From Psychrobacter glacincola (lineage in GTDB: Bacteria; Pseudomonadota; Gammaproteobacteria; Pseudomonadales; Moraxellaceae), in assembly GCF_904846075.1 (NCBI RefSeq), contig NZ_CAJGZH010000003.1, positions 62,001-126,000 of the forward strand: a stretch of 64,000 bases of DNA, written 5' to 3'. Under the pieces are notes generated by a model. That model had not been told where the DNA came from, did no database searches, and was given only the letters and a program-made list of their open reading frames with translations. The position numbers were made by a program, and so were the translations under genes. Shown piece by piece: positions 39,533 to 49,993 of this stretch. Each line of letters starts with the position of its first letter. Within the stretch, counting starts at the first letter, position 1.

Positions 39533-41732
39533 TTAGCAGCCTGCTTTTAGATCAAGACGTGCCTGATGCAATAATGGCTCAGTATAACCACTCGGCTGCT
39601 CACGACCTTTAAACACTAAGTCACAGGCCGCTTTAAAGGCATAAGAGTGGTCAAAGCTATCTGCCATCGTCTGATAGTCGCTATCGCCTGCATTTTGCTC
39701 ATCAACTACTTTTGCCATACGCTTCATCGTATCCATCACTTGCTGCTCGCTCACGACATCGTGATGCAACCAGTTGGCAATATGTTGACTTGAGATACGT
39801 AAAGTTGCACGGTCTTCCATTAGACCAACATCATTGATATCCGGTACTTTAGAACAACCAACGCCTTGGTTTACCCAACGCACAACATATCCTAAGATGC
39901 CCTGAGCGTTATTTTCAAGCTCTTGTTGTTTCTCTTCATCTGTCCAATTAGTATTTTTTGCTAATGGAATGGTCAAAATGTCGTCTAATCTGGCACGCTC
40001 ACGTGATTTTAGGCTGTCTTGAACATCAGCAACACTCACTTGATGATAGTGCATGCTGTGCAAGGTTGCCCCTGTTGGTGACGGTACCCATGCGGTACTG
40101 GCTCCAGACTTAGGATGCAGCAGCTTTGGTGTCCATCATCTCTTTCATCTCGTCAGGCTTCGCCCACATGCCTTTACCAATCTGAGCAACACCCTGTAAA
40201 CCAGTCTCTAAACCGATATCAACGTTCCACTGCTCATAAGCTGGCTGCCATGCTTGTGACTTCATCTCACCCTTAGGTACAAATGGACCTGCATTCATGC
40301 TGGTATGCATCTCATCACCAGTACGATCTAAGAAACCTGTGTTGATGAAAATGACACGCTCTTTCGCTTGGCGGATGGCTTCTTTCAAGTTGACCGTCAT
40401 GCGGCGCTCTTCATCCATGATACCGATTTTGATGGTATTACGCTCTAATCCTAATAAGTCTTCTACTGCATTGAATAAATCGTTGGCCATTTTGACTTCT
40501 TCAGGGCCATGCATTTTTGGTTTAACGATATACATTGAACCTTTACGTGAATTCGATAGCGCATTTTTACCTTTAAGGTCATTGAGCGTTAATAGTGGTG
40601 TAATTAGACCATCCATTAAGCCTTCAAATATTTGTTCTTGACCATCACCCAAGTCGACCAATATTGCAGGGTTTTGCATGAGGTGACCGACGTTACGAAT
40701 CAGTAATAACGAACGACCTGGCAGGATAAGCTTACCACCACCTGGGGTGGTGTATTCACGATCTGGATTTTGCTGACGTGTGCGGGTTTTGCCACCTTTT
40801 TCAAAGGTTTCTTGCAAGTCACCATTCATGAGACCAAGCCAATTGCGATACACTTCCACTTTTTCTTCTGCATCGACGGCAGCGATTGAGTCTTCACAGT
40901 CTTGAATTGCCGTAATAGCTGACTCTAGTAGCACATCTTTGATATGTGCAGGGTCGTCTTTACCGACTGGATGGTTGGCATCTATTTGAATCTCTGCATG
41001 CAAACCGTTGTTTTTTAATAAAATACCCGTTGGGCTTTCTGCATCACCGACGAAACCAACGAATTTTTCGGCATCTTTTAGCTCAGTACTGCTATCACCT
41101 TGGACAATTTTAAGCTTACCATCGACCACTTTAAAGCCGGTCGCATCGTTATATGAACCTGACGCCAATGCAAAGTTTTCATCTAGGAATTGTTTGGCAT
41201 AAGCAACGACAGCAGCACCGCGAGTTGGGTTGTAACCACCTTTTGCTTCTTGACCATTTTCATCACTGATAACGTCAGTACCATATAAAGCATCATACAA
41301 GCTGCCCCAACGAGCGTTGGTCGCGTTCAATGCGTAGCGCGCATTACGTACTGGTACGACCAACTGCGGGCCTGCAATATGAGCAATCTCGTCATCGACA
41401 TTTTCTGTGCTAACTTTAAAATCATCGCCTTCTGGCAACAGATAGCCAATCTCTTGTAAGAATGCTTTGTAAGCAAGATAATCAATGTTGCCGTCTTTGG
41501 CAGGATGTTGCAGGTGCCACTGGTCGATCTGCGCTTGAATCTTGTCACGAGTTGCAAGCAATGCTTTATTGCGCGGCGTAAACTCTTTAATGACCTTTTC
41601 AAAACCTGACCAATAACTGTCTGAATCAACACCGACTTTCGGCAGCACTTCGTTTTCAATAAAGTCATACAATTGCTGGTCGATGGCAAGAATGCCTTTT
41701 TGAATACGATTGGCGTTAGAAGACTGGCTCAT
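39533..41732 (-). pseudogene. glcB: Malate synthase G, interrupted by a single frameshift
   Basis: Malate synthase G converts glyoxylate and acetyl-CoA to malate, the second step of the glyoxylate shunt. A full-length protein is encoded in two frames: residues 1-540 from 41732 to about 40113 (ending in a TAA at 40110) and the remaining ~190 residues in the next frame to 39533. The junction lies in GCTGCTGCATCC at about 40113-40126; in the shifted frame [20 protein letters not shown] continues exactly where family members do. The second part holds [17 protein letters not shown], which includes the general-base Asp known from E. coli GlcB. Without repair the first fragment lacks that residue. 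It could be a mutation, a sequencing error or recoding. Confidence 0.85.
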
Positions 41733-42301
41733 GTTGTTATCCTTATCTGTTCGTGAGGGGTGTGAATACGAAGTTGCTACCGCAATGATTACACATTGTC
41801 GGTCTTAGGCATCTATTCCAAATTTAGATGAAATACTAAGCAAACCTACTGATATATCATACAAGCTTGTGGTGAATAGCAAATTAACTATTTATGCTAT
41901 GCTATTAACCTATTTTTGCTGCATTAGCCATTAGCATGGTCAAAGCATTTATAACGGATGATGGTGTCAACCTTGCTTAATGTACTCAGTGTACGATTTG
42001 AGCTCGGTTGCCTTGCACCTACTGTAAACGGTTTCAACTGCATAACATTGGCAATCATCACCACTGCGACAACACAATATGGCGACACATCAATAGTAAG
42101 ACAAAATAGCGCTTAAGCAAAATATCATCCTACTATCAAATAAAGAAATAAACAAGAAAACATCATTCACTAGATAAATACTGGGGTTGTATTATAATGA
42201 TAATCTATATGAGACAGGCGCTAAGAGGTTTTATTAGTGCTTATTGATCAATACTTGATATCGCATAGACAAACTGTCAGTAATCATTACTCCATGGATT
42301 T
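41733..42301. other. Intergenic region with a dispersed-repeat copy
   Basis: 569 bases between the divergent glcB and miaE genes, holding both promoters. Bases 41963-42021 resemble 51074-51135 upstream of the OmpV-like gene (shared core TGTACTCAGT then TTAC/GTAC and GGTCG/GCTCGGTTGCCTTG). Nothing else recognised. Confidence 0.45.
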
Positions 42302-43105
42302 ATGCTTAACCGTTATCTATCTAATATTAGTAAAAGATTTTTTAAACGTTCGATTATGGCAAAAACTATGAATAAAGAATATATAAGAACCAAGGACAGT
42401 AACGACAAAGTTATGAACGACAGCAATATAGAAGAACCTCGTATAGTAAAAGACGAGATAGAAGAGGACGATGTTGATATCACAAAGCTACGCACCCCAA
42501 TCAAGGACCTATCTGCTGTTTATAATTTTTTGGGTGCGCGCACAACACAAGCTTGGGTTGATGCGGCGATTGCGAATGTACCGATGATCATTCAAGATCA
42601 TGCCAATTGCGAAAAAAAGGCCGCTGGCACTGCCATGAATCTCATATTCCGCTATGAGTTTTCTTATGATTTGCAGCGTAAATTGGCACAATTGATACGC
42701 GAAGAAATGCTGCATTATGAGCAGGTTTTAGGTATTATGAATGACCGTGGTCAGGCGTGGAAATATCTGAGTGCTGGACGTTATGCTAAAGGCATGTTAA
42801 AACACAAACGTACTTATGAGCCAGCAGCGATGGTTGATGTGTTGATAATTGGCGCATTTATCGAAGCACGCTCTTGTGAACGTTTTGCCGCCCTTGCTGA
42901 GGTCATCGACGACGAACGCTTGGCAAAGTATTATCGCTACTTACTTAAGTCAGAGAGTCGTCACTTTGAGGATTATTTAGCCTTAGCTCAATCACTGTCT
43001 GAGGATGATATTGATGAGCGTGTCGCATTTTTTAAAGAAGTAGAAGCAGAACTGATTTCTAGCCCAGATCATGAGCTACGCTTTCATAGCGGTACACCTG
43101 CTTAA
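42302..43105 (+). CDS. miaE: tRNA 2-methylthio-N6-isopentenyl-adenosine-37 hydroxylase
   Basis: 267 residues; non-haem diiron monooxygenase that hydroxylates the isopentenyl group of ms2i6A37 in tRNA. The pattern DHANCEKKAAGTAMNL, RYEFSYDLQRKLAQLIREEMLHYEQVLGIMNDRG, RYAKGMLKH, IIGAFIEARSCERFAAL and KSESRHFEDYLALA gives the EXXH/EARS carboxylate bundle, with the C-terminal LRFHSGTPA typical of MiaE. The first ~60 residues are polar and acidic and not part of the domain, so the true start may be an internal ATG (for example 42356); the ribosome sites are weak at both. Confidence 0.92.
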   Translation: MLNRYLSNISKRFFKRSIMAKTMNKEYIRTKDSNDKVMNDSNIEEPRIVKDEIEEDDVDITKLRTPIKDLSAVYNFLGARTTQAWVDAAIANVPMIIQDHANCEKKAAGTAMNLIFRYEFSYDLQRKLAQLIREEMLHYEQVLGIMNDRGQAWKYLSAGRYAKGMLKHKRTYEPAAMVDVLIIGAFIEARSCERFAALAEVIDDERLAKYYRYLLKSESRHFEDYLALAQSLSEDDIDERVAFFKEVEAELISSPDHELRFHSGTPA

Positions 43106-43260
43106 ATACATCATATTAGGTATCATTTTCGATTAGATACTCTCTTATACAATAAAAATTATACAGATAATAAGTGAAGTAACTAACCAAGCTTCATGCT
43201 CTGGTCTGCTACTTCACTTATGAGCCTTTTATTTGAACTTCGTTATAGCAAAATGAACGG

Positions 43261-43467
43261 TTATTTATCATCTTTCATTAATGAGCTGTCGTACTGTTTA
43301 TTATCCTTCGCAACATGATGAGGATCGTGATCATCGGTTGCCCTTTCTGCCGCTGCTGGATTGACTTTTTGTAGCGCATCATCAGGTACGATGCCATGGT
43401 TATCGTTCGCATCTCTTAACTGATGGTCTTCTTGGTTGACAGCCTTATCATCTGGCGTATTCATCAT
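43261..43467 (-). CDS. Small hydrophilic disordered protein, 68 aa
   Basis: Not recognised. It is rich in Asp, Asn, His and Lys with almost no hydrophobic core, so it is predicted to be disordered. AAGGAG directly precedes ATG-ATG, a strong ribosome site. Last of four similar small genes on this strand; the name of the family is unknown to me. The composition resembles stress-related hydrophilins, but that is an analogy only. Confidence 0.65.
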   Translation of the reverse strand: MMNTPDDKAVNQEDHQLRDANDNHGIVPDDALQKVNPAAAERATDDHDPHHVAKDNKQYDSSLMKDDK

Positions 43468-43542
43468 TACTCCTTATTATCATAATAGTCATTCTCTAAA
43501 GATAAAAAAATCTGTGTTTAATCAATTTTTCATAAAAAGCTA

Positions 43543-43935
43543 TTAATCCTTTTCGTCAGGATTTAACACCCGTGTTTGGGCGTTATCGATATTTGCATAA
43601 CGATTCATGTTGTTAATACCTTCGCTTTTGGATGTCTCGCTAACCATCGTATGCTCATTCACACCATCATCAAAGGCGTTACCTTCTTGGTCTCGACGAT
43701 CAGGCTGACGTGCAGGGTTGTCATTATCATTGACATGCTCTGAGTGGACGACGCCTTCTTTAAAAGTATCCGTTCCTTTATTTTCAGTGATGTTCTTTTC
43801 AATGCCACTATCAGTATCACTATGCTCATTAGAAGTAGGACTACTAGAGAAGCTATTAGCAGAATCATCACTATTGATTGAGTCATCATTTTTACTGATG
43901 CGTGTCTTGGTGAGTGCTGGATCATTGGTTTGCAT
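43543..43935 (-). CDS. Hydrophilic disordered protein, 130 aa
   Basis: Extremely polar: Ser, Asn, Asp, Glu and Lys dominate (NDDSINSDDSANSFSSS, SEHVNDNDNP, QEGNAFDDG). No signal, membrane or cysteine. AAGGATA precedes the ATG. The acidic bias suggests an intrinsically disordered cytoplasmic protein. It is the middle and longest member of a four-gene tandem group that shares composition but not clear sequence repeats. Confidence 0.65.
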   Translation of the reverse strand: MQTNDPALTKTRISKNDDSINSDDSANSFSSSPTSNEHSDTDSGIEKNITENKGTDTFKEGVVHSEHVNDNDNPARQPDRRDQEGNAFDDGVNEHTMVSETSKSEGINNMNRYANIDNAQTRVLNPDEKD

Positions 43936-44058
43936 GGCTATATCCTTATTATTGTTATTCGTGTTCTGGCAATTGCTTAATGTGCTTAGAGTTTTTATGG
44001 CGGTTTAGCAAAAGGTGAGCTTAATTTAATACCCAATCAACCTAGCCTGTAAGCCGTA

Positions 44059-44310
44059 CTATTCATTGCCTTCTTGGCTTAGGTCATAGGCATTCAAATC
44101 TGCGACGTTCTTGCCGCCAGCGGATAAATTCTCTTCTTTACGAGGGTCAACATATATCTCGTCCGTTTCTTGCGACTCTTGTTGTGGGCCATCGATATTA
44201 GGTTCGTGCTTACGACCTTCATAACTGTCTTGTGCATTGTCTGGGTGTAAGGCGGCTGGATCACGAACTGGTACTGCTTCTTCGTGATTTGGATGAGTAT
44301 TATTTGGCAT
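44059..44310 (-). CDS. Hydrophilic disordered protein, 83 aa
   Basis: Polar and acidic: HEEAVPVRDPAALHPDNAQDSYEGRK, then QQESQETDEIYVDPRKEENLSAGG, ending ADLNAYDLSQEGNE. No hydrophobic segment. GAGGGAT lies upstream of the ATG. Third member of the group. A few shared features with the 68-aa protein (a DPAAL/NPAAA motif and poly-acidic tails) could reflect common descent, but the similarity is too weak to assert. Confidence 0.65.
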   Translation of the reverse strand: MPNNTHPNHEEAVPVRDPAALHPDNAQDSYEGRKHEPNIDGPQQESQETDEIYVDPRKEENLSAGGKNVADLNAYDLSQEGNE

Positions 44311-44385
44311 TGCAGATCCCTCGCATCAATATGTCATTAATAGATAAAATAAGTTAATCCAAATATTTATGTCACAGCTTATTTA

Positions 44386-44556
44386 TCATTTATCCGTACG
44401 CAAATCATCTTCAATAAAAGAGGTTTGCTCATCTTTACTTAATGTTTCAGGTGCATAGACCTCTTTCTTGTCTTTGAGATTTCGCGCAATTTGCTGACTG
44501 TCTGCTTGCTCAGCAGCTTTTTTGATATCTGATGTGTCGTTATCGGTATTGCTCAT
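44386..44556 (-). CDS. Small hydrophilic protein, 56 aa
   Basis: Start ATG at 44556 follows AGGAAACACC; TGA at 44386-44388. It reads MSNTDNDTSDIKKAAEQADS and then QQIARNLKDKKEVYAPETLS, ending DLRTDK. Charged and polar with a likely helix (IKKAAEQADSQQIARNLKD). First of four tandem small genes. Function unknown. Confidence 0.6.
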   Translation of the reverse strand: MSNTDNDTSDIKKAAEQADSQQIARNLKDKKEVYAPETLSKDEQTSFIEDDLRTDK

Positions 44557-44928
44557 AAGGTGTTTCCTATTTTTATAATTCGTTGATTTAGTCAGTCCCT
44601 ACTCTTTTTCGTAATACGATCAATGATAGTAATACGAGCAATTTTGCATGAATTACTAGAGTGCTAATGGTGTATTAAACCATCAAATCCGTTTAATAAT
44701 AGCGTGAGGGCTGACCTTGATTATAAGGATGAGATAACGGACTGCACCAGTGTGCTGCCGTATCAATATGTGAATAAATGTGAGGTTACAAGACAGTTTG
44801 TAACTTAGACAAATCGTTTATCCAAAAAAAACCAAGCATAGAGAATACTCTACACTTGGTTTTTTGCTTGGTATTTAGTGATCGTAAAGACGTCTTTACC
44901 GCTTTGAGGATATCGTTGAAATATTAAG
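44557..44928. other. Gap between the small-protein cluster and ppk1
   Basis: 372 bases with the ppk1 terminator at 44825-44865 and the promoter region of the 56-aa gene. No other feature seen. Confidence 0.5.
44825..44865 (-). terminator. ppk1 terminator
   Basis: Outer stem AAAAACCAAG / CTTGGTTTTT with an inner AGAG/CTCT pairing; T-tract on the minus strand, 64 bases past the ppk1 stop. Confidence 0.85.
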
Positions 44929-47139
44929 CTAGCTTGATGCATCAACGCCATTAATCACTTTTAATAAATACTCTTGAGCAGTATGCGGCGTTTCACCTGC
45001 GGCTGGCTGCAGCTGCTGCCAAGTACCATCACCGCTAAGTATCCATGCTTGGGTATTGTCTTTCAGATAGTTAAGTAAACCGTCTTGATATACTTGTTTG
45101 AATAGTTTTTTGTCTTCGATTGGAAATGCCACTTCGACGCGATGGAATAAATTACGATCCATCCAGTCTGCACTACCACAATATAAGCGCTCGTCGCCAT
45201 TATTATAGAAATAATAGACACGCGTATGCTCTAAAAAACGCCCGATAACAGAGCGTACGGTAATGTTTTCTGATAGACCTTTTACTTGCGGACGCAAACA
45301 ACACATAGAGCGTAAAATGAGCTCGATTTTGACGCCTGCTTGCGAGGCATCGTATAACTTGCTAATCAATCGACGTTCGGTTAAAGCATTAACCTTAACG
45401 ATAATATGAGCGCGCTTGCCGGCTTTTGCATGAGCAATTTCATCATCGATAAAGCTTATCAACTTATCATGCAAGGTAAAAGGCGCATGCAGCAGCTTTT
45501 TGAGATTGGCAGGCTTACCCATTCCCGTCAGCTCTTGAAATATATTATGTACATCCTCTGAGATATCAGGATCTGCGCTAAATAAACCATAATCGGTATA
45601 AACTTTGGCATTGGCGGCATGATAGTTGCCCGTCCCTAAGTGCACATAGCGGCGGATTCGATCATCCTCACGGCGCACAATGAGCATCAGCTTGGCGTGG
45701 GTTTTATAGCCGACAATCCCGTACACGACGACCGCACCCGCTTCTTGCAAATAATTGGCGACGGCGATATTAGAGGCTTCATCGAAACGCGCACGCAGCT
45801 CGATGACGGCAGTGACTTCTTTACCATTACGAGCAGCAGCAGCCAATGCTTTAACGATTTCTGAATTGGTGCCTGAGCGGTACAATGTCTGCTTAATCGC
45901 TAACACTTTTGGATCGCTCGCCGCTTGCCAAAGCAGATTGATAATCGGTGAAAACGCATGAAAAGGATGATGCACCAGCACATCGCTTTTACGCATGGCG
46001 GCAAACATACTGGTTGCTTTATCCAGCTTATCCATTTCACGGCGGAACTCTTTTGGCACCACATGGGTAAAGGGCTGATAGCGCAGCGCTGGAATATTGA
46101 AATCAAATAATAAGCGTGTTAAGTTGACAGGACCATTGACGCGGTACAGCTGATTGTCATGCAGCTCAAATTCATTAAGCAAATAATCACTGATAGGCGT
46201 TGGACAATCGGTTGTGACTTCTAGCCGCACTTTATCACCGAAACGGCGGTTTTCTAGCTCGCCCTCCAGAGCTTTAGCAATATCTTCAACATCATCAGCC
46301 AAATCTAAATCGGCATTGCGCGTCAGTCTAAACTGATGGCAGCCAGTCACACTCATCCCAGGGAACAGCTCGCCGATATGCTCATGAATAATAGCTGAGA
46401 GCATGACGTGATGTTCTTTGCCACCTGTCAGCTCATCAGGCAGGCGAATCACGCGCGGCAAACTGCGCGGTGCGGGCACAATCGCTAGATTGATATCACG
46501 ACCAAAGGCATCTTTACCTTCTAAAGTAGCGATGAAGTTTAAGCTCTTATTGACCAAACGCGGAAACGGATGCGCCGGATCGATGCTAATCGGTGTCAAC
46601 ACTGGCGATACTTGCTCAGTAAAGTAGCGCTTCATCCATGCCGATTGCTCAGCATTTAGCTCATCGCGTTTTAGATAACGGATATCCTCAAGCGCCAGTG
46701 CTGGTAAGATATCTTCATTGAGAATACGATATTGCTCAGCGATGGCATCGTGCATTACGGTGGATATCTCATTCAGCACTTCACTAGGACGCATGCCATG
46801 AACACTGGTCGAGACATCACCCATATTGAGCTTTTGCATAATGCCTGCGACACGAATCTCAAAAAACTCATCGATATTCGATGAGAAAATAATCAAGAAA
46901 AACAAGCGCTCAAGTAGCGGATGATGAGGACTTGCTGCCTGCGCTAAGACACGTAAATGAAACTGTAATAAAGACAAGTCGCGATTGATATAACTGCTGG
47001 GTGAATAGCTGCCGTCTTCTGAACGCTGCCATGCAACCTCAGTTAAATGGTCATTGCGACTCTCTGTATGGCTTTTATTATCAACTGCTATCACCGTATT
47101 ATTGCTATCAGTGTCCTGCTTATTATTCACATCCATCAC
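44929..47139 (-). CDS. ppk1: Polyphosphate kinase 1
   Basis: 736 residues; polymerises the gamma-phosphate of ATP into polyphosphate at the inner membrane. Landmarks are [98 protein letters not shown], the phosphorylated histidine region [10 protein letters not shown] (His481), then [10 protein letters not shown] and [18 protein letters not shown] near the C-terminus. A ~35-residue polar N-terminal lead precedes the first helix. Length is in the upper normal range. No ppx is adjacent. Confidence 0.97.
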   Translation of the reverse strand: MMDVNNKQDTDSNNTVIAVDNKSHTESRNDHLTEVAWQRSEDGSYSPSSYINRDLSLLQFHLRVLAQAASPHHPLLERLFFLIIFSSNIDEFFEIRVAGIMQKLNMGDVSTSVHGMRPSEVLNEISTVMHDAIAEQYRILNEDILPALALEDIRYLKRDELNAEQSAWMKRYFTEQVSPVLTPISIDPAHPFPRLVNKSLNFIATLEGKDAFGRDINLAIVPAPRSLPRVIRLPDELTGGKEHHVMLSAIIHEHIGELFPGMSVTGCHQFRLTRNADLDLADDVEDIAKALEGELENRRFGDKVRLEVTTDCPTPISDYLLNEFELHDNQLYRVNGPVNLTRLLFDFNIPALRYQPFTHVVPKEFRREMDKLDKATSMFAAMRKSDVLVHHPFHAFSPIINLLWQAASDPKVLAIKQTLYRSGTNSEIVKALAAAARNGKEVTAVIELRARFDEASNIAVANYLQEAGAVVVYGIVGYKTHAKLMLIVRREDDRIRRYVHLGTGNYHAANAKVYTDYGLFSADPDISEDVHNIFQELTGMGKPANLKKLLHAPFTLHDKLISFIDDEIAHAKAGKRAHIIVKVNALTERRLISKLYDASQAGVKIELILRSMCCLRPQVKGLSENITVRSVIGRFLEHTRVYYFYNNGDERLYCGSADWMDRNLFHRVEVAFPIEDKKLFKQVYQDGLLNYLKDNTQAWILSGDGTWQQLQPAAGETPHTAQEYLLKVINGVDASS

Positions 47140-47346
47140 GTCACTACTCCTTTGCGTTATCGATACGCCATCATCTTCAATACCAATTGTCTTTTATAAT
47201 CGCTTTCCACTAAGAAATTTATCAGGGTTCTTTCTTCATTCATTACTACTCGAAACTGCCATTCAAAACTATCGCTTAAAACCGTCACTTAAAACTATCA
47301 TTCAAAAACACGGCGCTATTTGTTAAATAGTATTAGGTACAATCCA

Positions 47347-48033
47347 TTAAGCCGATTGTGGTAACACCGCATTGCTCATGCGCTTTTTGATAATACGTTG
47401 TTTATTGCGTAAACGTCTATCACCCTGATTGTCTTCGTAGTATTTTGGATTGGTCAACATAGCGATAAGTAAGGCTGATTCATCACGGTTCAGCTTGGCC
47501 GCAGATTTATCAAAGTAATGCTGAGCTGCTGCTTCGATACCATAAATGCCATTGCCAAACTCTGCCACATTGAGATAAGCGGTCAAGATACGCTGCTTAT
47601 CCCATAATGTTTCAATCATGACAGTGATAATCGCTTCCTCAATTTTACGAACATACGAGCGATGCGAGGTCAAAAATAAGTTTTTTGCTAGTTGCTGGGT
47701 AATCGTCGAGCCACCAGCGGACATCTTACCCGTCTCTTCATTTTTCTTACGTGCCGCCTCAATGCCTTTAAAATCAAAACCATTGTGCTGACTAAATGTC
47801 GAATCCTCACTCACTATCGCGGCTTGTTTGGCAGATTTTGCGATGGCATCGTATTCAGCCCAAGTCTGGGTGACAGTACCACCCGTCAAACGATGAGTCA
47901 GCATAAACATGCTGTTATTAATCGGCTGCGTTTTCCAAATTAATAGTAGCCCAGCAACTAATACATGAAATGCGACGACCAATAGCATGATTGCCATCAA
48001 TAATCGTTTGAAAAATTTGCCAAAACTTGCCAT
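47347..48033 (-). CDS. mtgA: Monofunctional biosynthetic peptidoglycan transglycosylase
   Basis: 228 residues. One N-terminal membrane helix (LLMAIMLLVVAFHVLVAGLLLIW), then a GT51 domain: IVSEDSTFSQHNGFDFKGIEAA with the catalytic Glu, GGSTITQQLAKNLFLTSHRSYVRKIEEAI, LNVAEFGNGIYGIEAAAQHYF, then ESALLIAMLTNP. It polymerises lipid II glycan without a transpeptidase domain. Length and order match MtgA. Confidence 0.95.
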   Translation of the reverse strand: MASFGKFFKRLLMAIMLLVVAFHVLVAGLLLIWKTQPINNSMFMLTHRLTGGTVTQTWAEYDAIAKSAKQAAIVSEDSTFSQHNGFDFKGIEAARKKNEETGKMSAGGSTITQQLAKNLFLTSHRSYVRKIEEAIITVMIETLWDKQRILTAYLNVAEFGNGIYGIEAAAQHYFDKSAAKLNRDESALLIAMLTNPKYYEDNQGDRRLRNKQRIIKKRMSNAVLPQSA

Positions 48034-48260
48034 GCGCGATATCCAAGTGATTGAAAAGGTAATAAGATAAGATGAGCTGAAGAGCCAGTAATTAAAAACA
48101 GCAGGTCATCTTACCTAATCTCACAATCGCTGTCATTACTTACCCCACTTCTTTATCATGCCATAGAGTCTACGTAAAAAAGATCAGGCCGTATTTATAC
48201 TGGCAATCGAAGTCCTAAAAACCGAAACTTTGTGACAAGTATTAAGACAAGAGAATAAAT

Positions 48261-48578
48261 ATGTACGATGATAATAATATAAAAGCCTTACGAGAACGTA
48301 TGGTTGCTGCAAACCCCGATCTTGGTCATGCTGAAAATAATGATAAATGGTGGCTACTTGGAACGTCTGGCTGTCATTTGTGCGACATCGCGAAGCAAGT
48401 GCTGACTCAATTTCAAGCTGTACAGCCGATTGCCTGTCAACAGGTCGATATCGCTCATTTCGATGAACCATTGATGATGGAATTTGCCACTACTATTCCG
48501 GTGATTTTGACACCATCAACACGATTAAACTATCCATTTTCAGTCATGGATTTACAGCAACTTTTCATACAATCATAG
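48261..48578 (+). CDS. Glutaredoxin-like DUF836 thioredoxin-fold protein
   Basis: 105 residues. A thioredoxin-fold core with a CxxC active site (GTSGCHLCDIAKQVLTQF) and a cis-Pro region (TTIPVILTP). Such DUF836 proteins usually act in glutathione- or thioredoxin-linked redox chemistry, targets unknown. Its start is 37 bases upstream of no partner except the lactate dehydrogenase gene at 48615 on the same strand, so they may be co-transcribed. Confidence 0.85.
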   Translation: MYDDNNIKALRERMVAANPDLGHAENNDKWWLLGTSGCHLCDIAKQVLTQFQAVQPIACQQVDIAHFDEPLMMEFATTIPVILTPSTRLNYPFSVMDLQQLFIQS

Positions 48579-48614
48579 CAATCCTACAATAAAAAACGAT
48601 GTAGCGAGAACATA

Positions 48615-49802
48615 ATGAAAAATTTGAGCAAAATTACTGAAATTGAAGACCTGCGCCGCGTTGCCGAACGTAAAGTACCGCGTATGTTTTATGATTATGT
48701 GGATTCAGGCTCATGGACTGAGACGACTTATCGTAGCAATGAAACCGACTTTGACCGTATCAAGTTACGCCAGCGGGTATTGGTAGATATGGACAATCGC
48801 AGTCTAGCAACCCACATGATTGGCGAAGAAGTAAAAATGCCCGTCGCCATCGCGCCCACTGGCTTTACCGGTATGATGTGGGCGGATGGCGAGATTCATG
48901 CAGCGCAGGCAGCAGAAAAATTCGGCATACCGTTTTCGCTATCGACCATGAGTATCTGCTCTATCGAAGATATCGCCACTCATACCAGCAAGCCCTTTTG
49001 GTTTCAGCTATATGTGATGCGCGATCATGACTATGTGGCCAATTTAATTCAGCGGGCGAAAGATGCCAATTGTTCGGCGTTGATTCTTACCGCGGATTTA
49101 CAAGTGCTGGGACAGCGCCATAAGGACATCAAAAATGGCTTGTCTGCACCGCCTAGACCTACACTTGCCAATATCGTCAACTTGATGACCAAGCCGCAGT
49201 GGTGTATGAATATGCTGGGCACCAAACGTCATAGCTTTGGCAACATCGTCGGTCATGCAAAAGGCGTCGACGACTTATCTTCTCTCACCGCTTGGACGGA
49301 AGAACAATTTGATCCGCGCTTGAGCTGGGATGATGTGGCACGCATCAAAGATATGTGGGGCGGCAAATTAATTATTAAAGGTATCATGGAACCTGAAGAT
49401 GCCATTATGGCTGCTCGTAGCGGTGCCGATGCACTGGTCGTCTCAAACCACGGTGGTCGTCAATTAGATGGCGCCCTCTCTTCCATATCTGCCCTATCCG
49501 ATATCGTACAAGCGGTGCATGCTGAAAATAGCGATATCGAGGTGTGGTTAGACAGCGGCATTCGCTCGGGTCAGGATGTACTAAAAGCGCGCGCATTGGG
49601 TGCAAAAGGCACGATGATTGGTCGCGCTTTTCTTTATGGTCTGGGCGCTTATGGCGAAGATGGCGTGCGCCGTGCGCTGGAAATCATCCATAAAGAATGC
49701 GATCTATCGATGGCGTTCTGTGGTCATACCGATATCAATAAGGTCACCACTGATATATTGGTAAAGGGCACTTATGAGAACCTCAAAGTTGCTAATCGTT
49801 AA
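48615..49802 (+). CDS. lldD: FMN-dependent L-lactate dehydrogenase-type enzyme
   Basis: 395 residues of the alpha-hydroxy acid oxidase/dehydrogenase family; oxidises an L-2-hydroxy acid using FMN and passes electrons to quinones. Landmarks are VPRMFYDYVDSGSWTE, IAPTGFTGMMWADGE, FWFQLYVMRD, the long lid region, KLIIKGIMEPEDA, the catalytic SNHGGRQLD (His and Arg) and IWLDSGIR-like SGIRSGQDVLKARALGA. Closest to LldD by eye; glycolate or mandelate relatives remain possible. No lldP permease or lldR regulator is adjacent. Confidence 0.88.
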   Translation: MKNLSKITEIEDLRRVAERKVPRMFYDYVDSGSWTETTYRSNETDFDRIKLRQRVLVDMDNRSLATHMIGEEVKMPVAIAPTGFTGMMWADGEIHAAQAAEKFGIPFSLSTMSICSIEDIATHTSKPFWFQLYVMRDHDYVANLIQRAKDANCSALILTADLQVLGQRHKDIKNGLSAPPRPTLANIVNLMTKPQWCMNMLGTKRHSFGNIVGHAKGVDDLSSLTAWTEEQFDPRLSWDDVARIKDMWGGKLIIKGIMEPEDAIMAARSGADALVVSNHGGRQLDGALSSISALSDIVQAVHAENSDIEVWLDSGIRSGQDVLKARALGAKGTMIGRAFLYGLGAYGEDGVRRALEIIHKECDLSMAFCGHTDINKVTTDILVKGTYENLKVANR

Positions 49803-49846
49803 ATTTGTCATTAAAACGGTCGTTAAAACGATCCACCATTAAGGGC

Positions 49847-49897
49847 ACTAATCGTTTAAGAGTACTAATCGTTTAAGAGTACTAATCGTTTAAGAGT
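49847..49897. repeat. Three perfect 17-bp tandem repeats
   Basis: Unit ACTAATCGTTTAAGAGT, three copies, in the gap downstream of lldD and upstream of the rhomboid gene. Confidence 0.97.
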
Positions 49898-49993
49898 ACT
49901 ACTCATCAAATCATAATGTCATGCAGATGTCTGACATTATTTGACCATACCCTTTATACTCTATTTACAACATTCTAATGATATCTCACCTTT

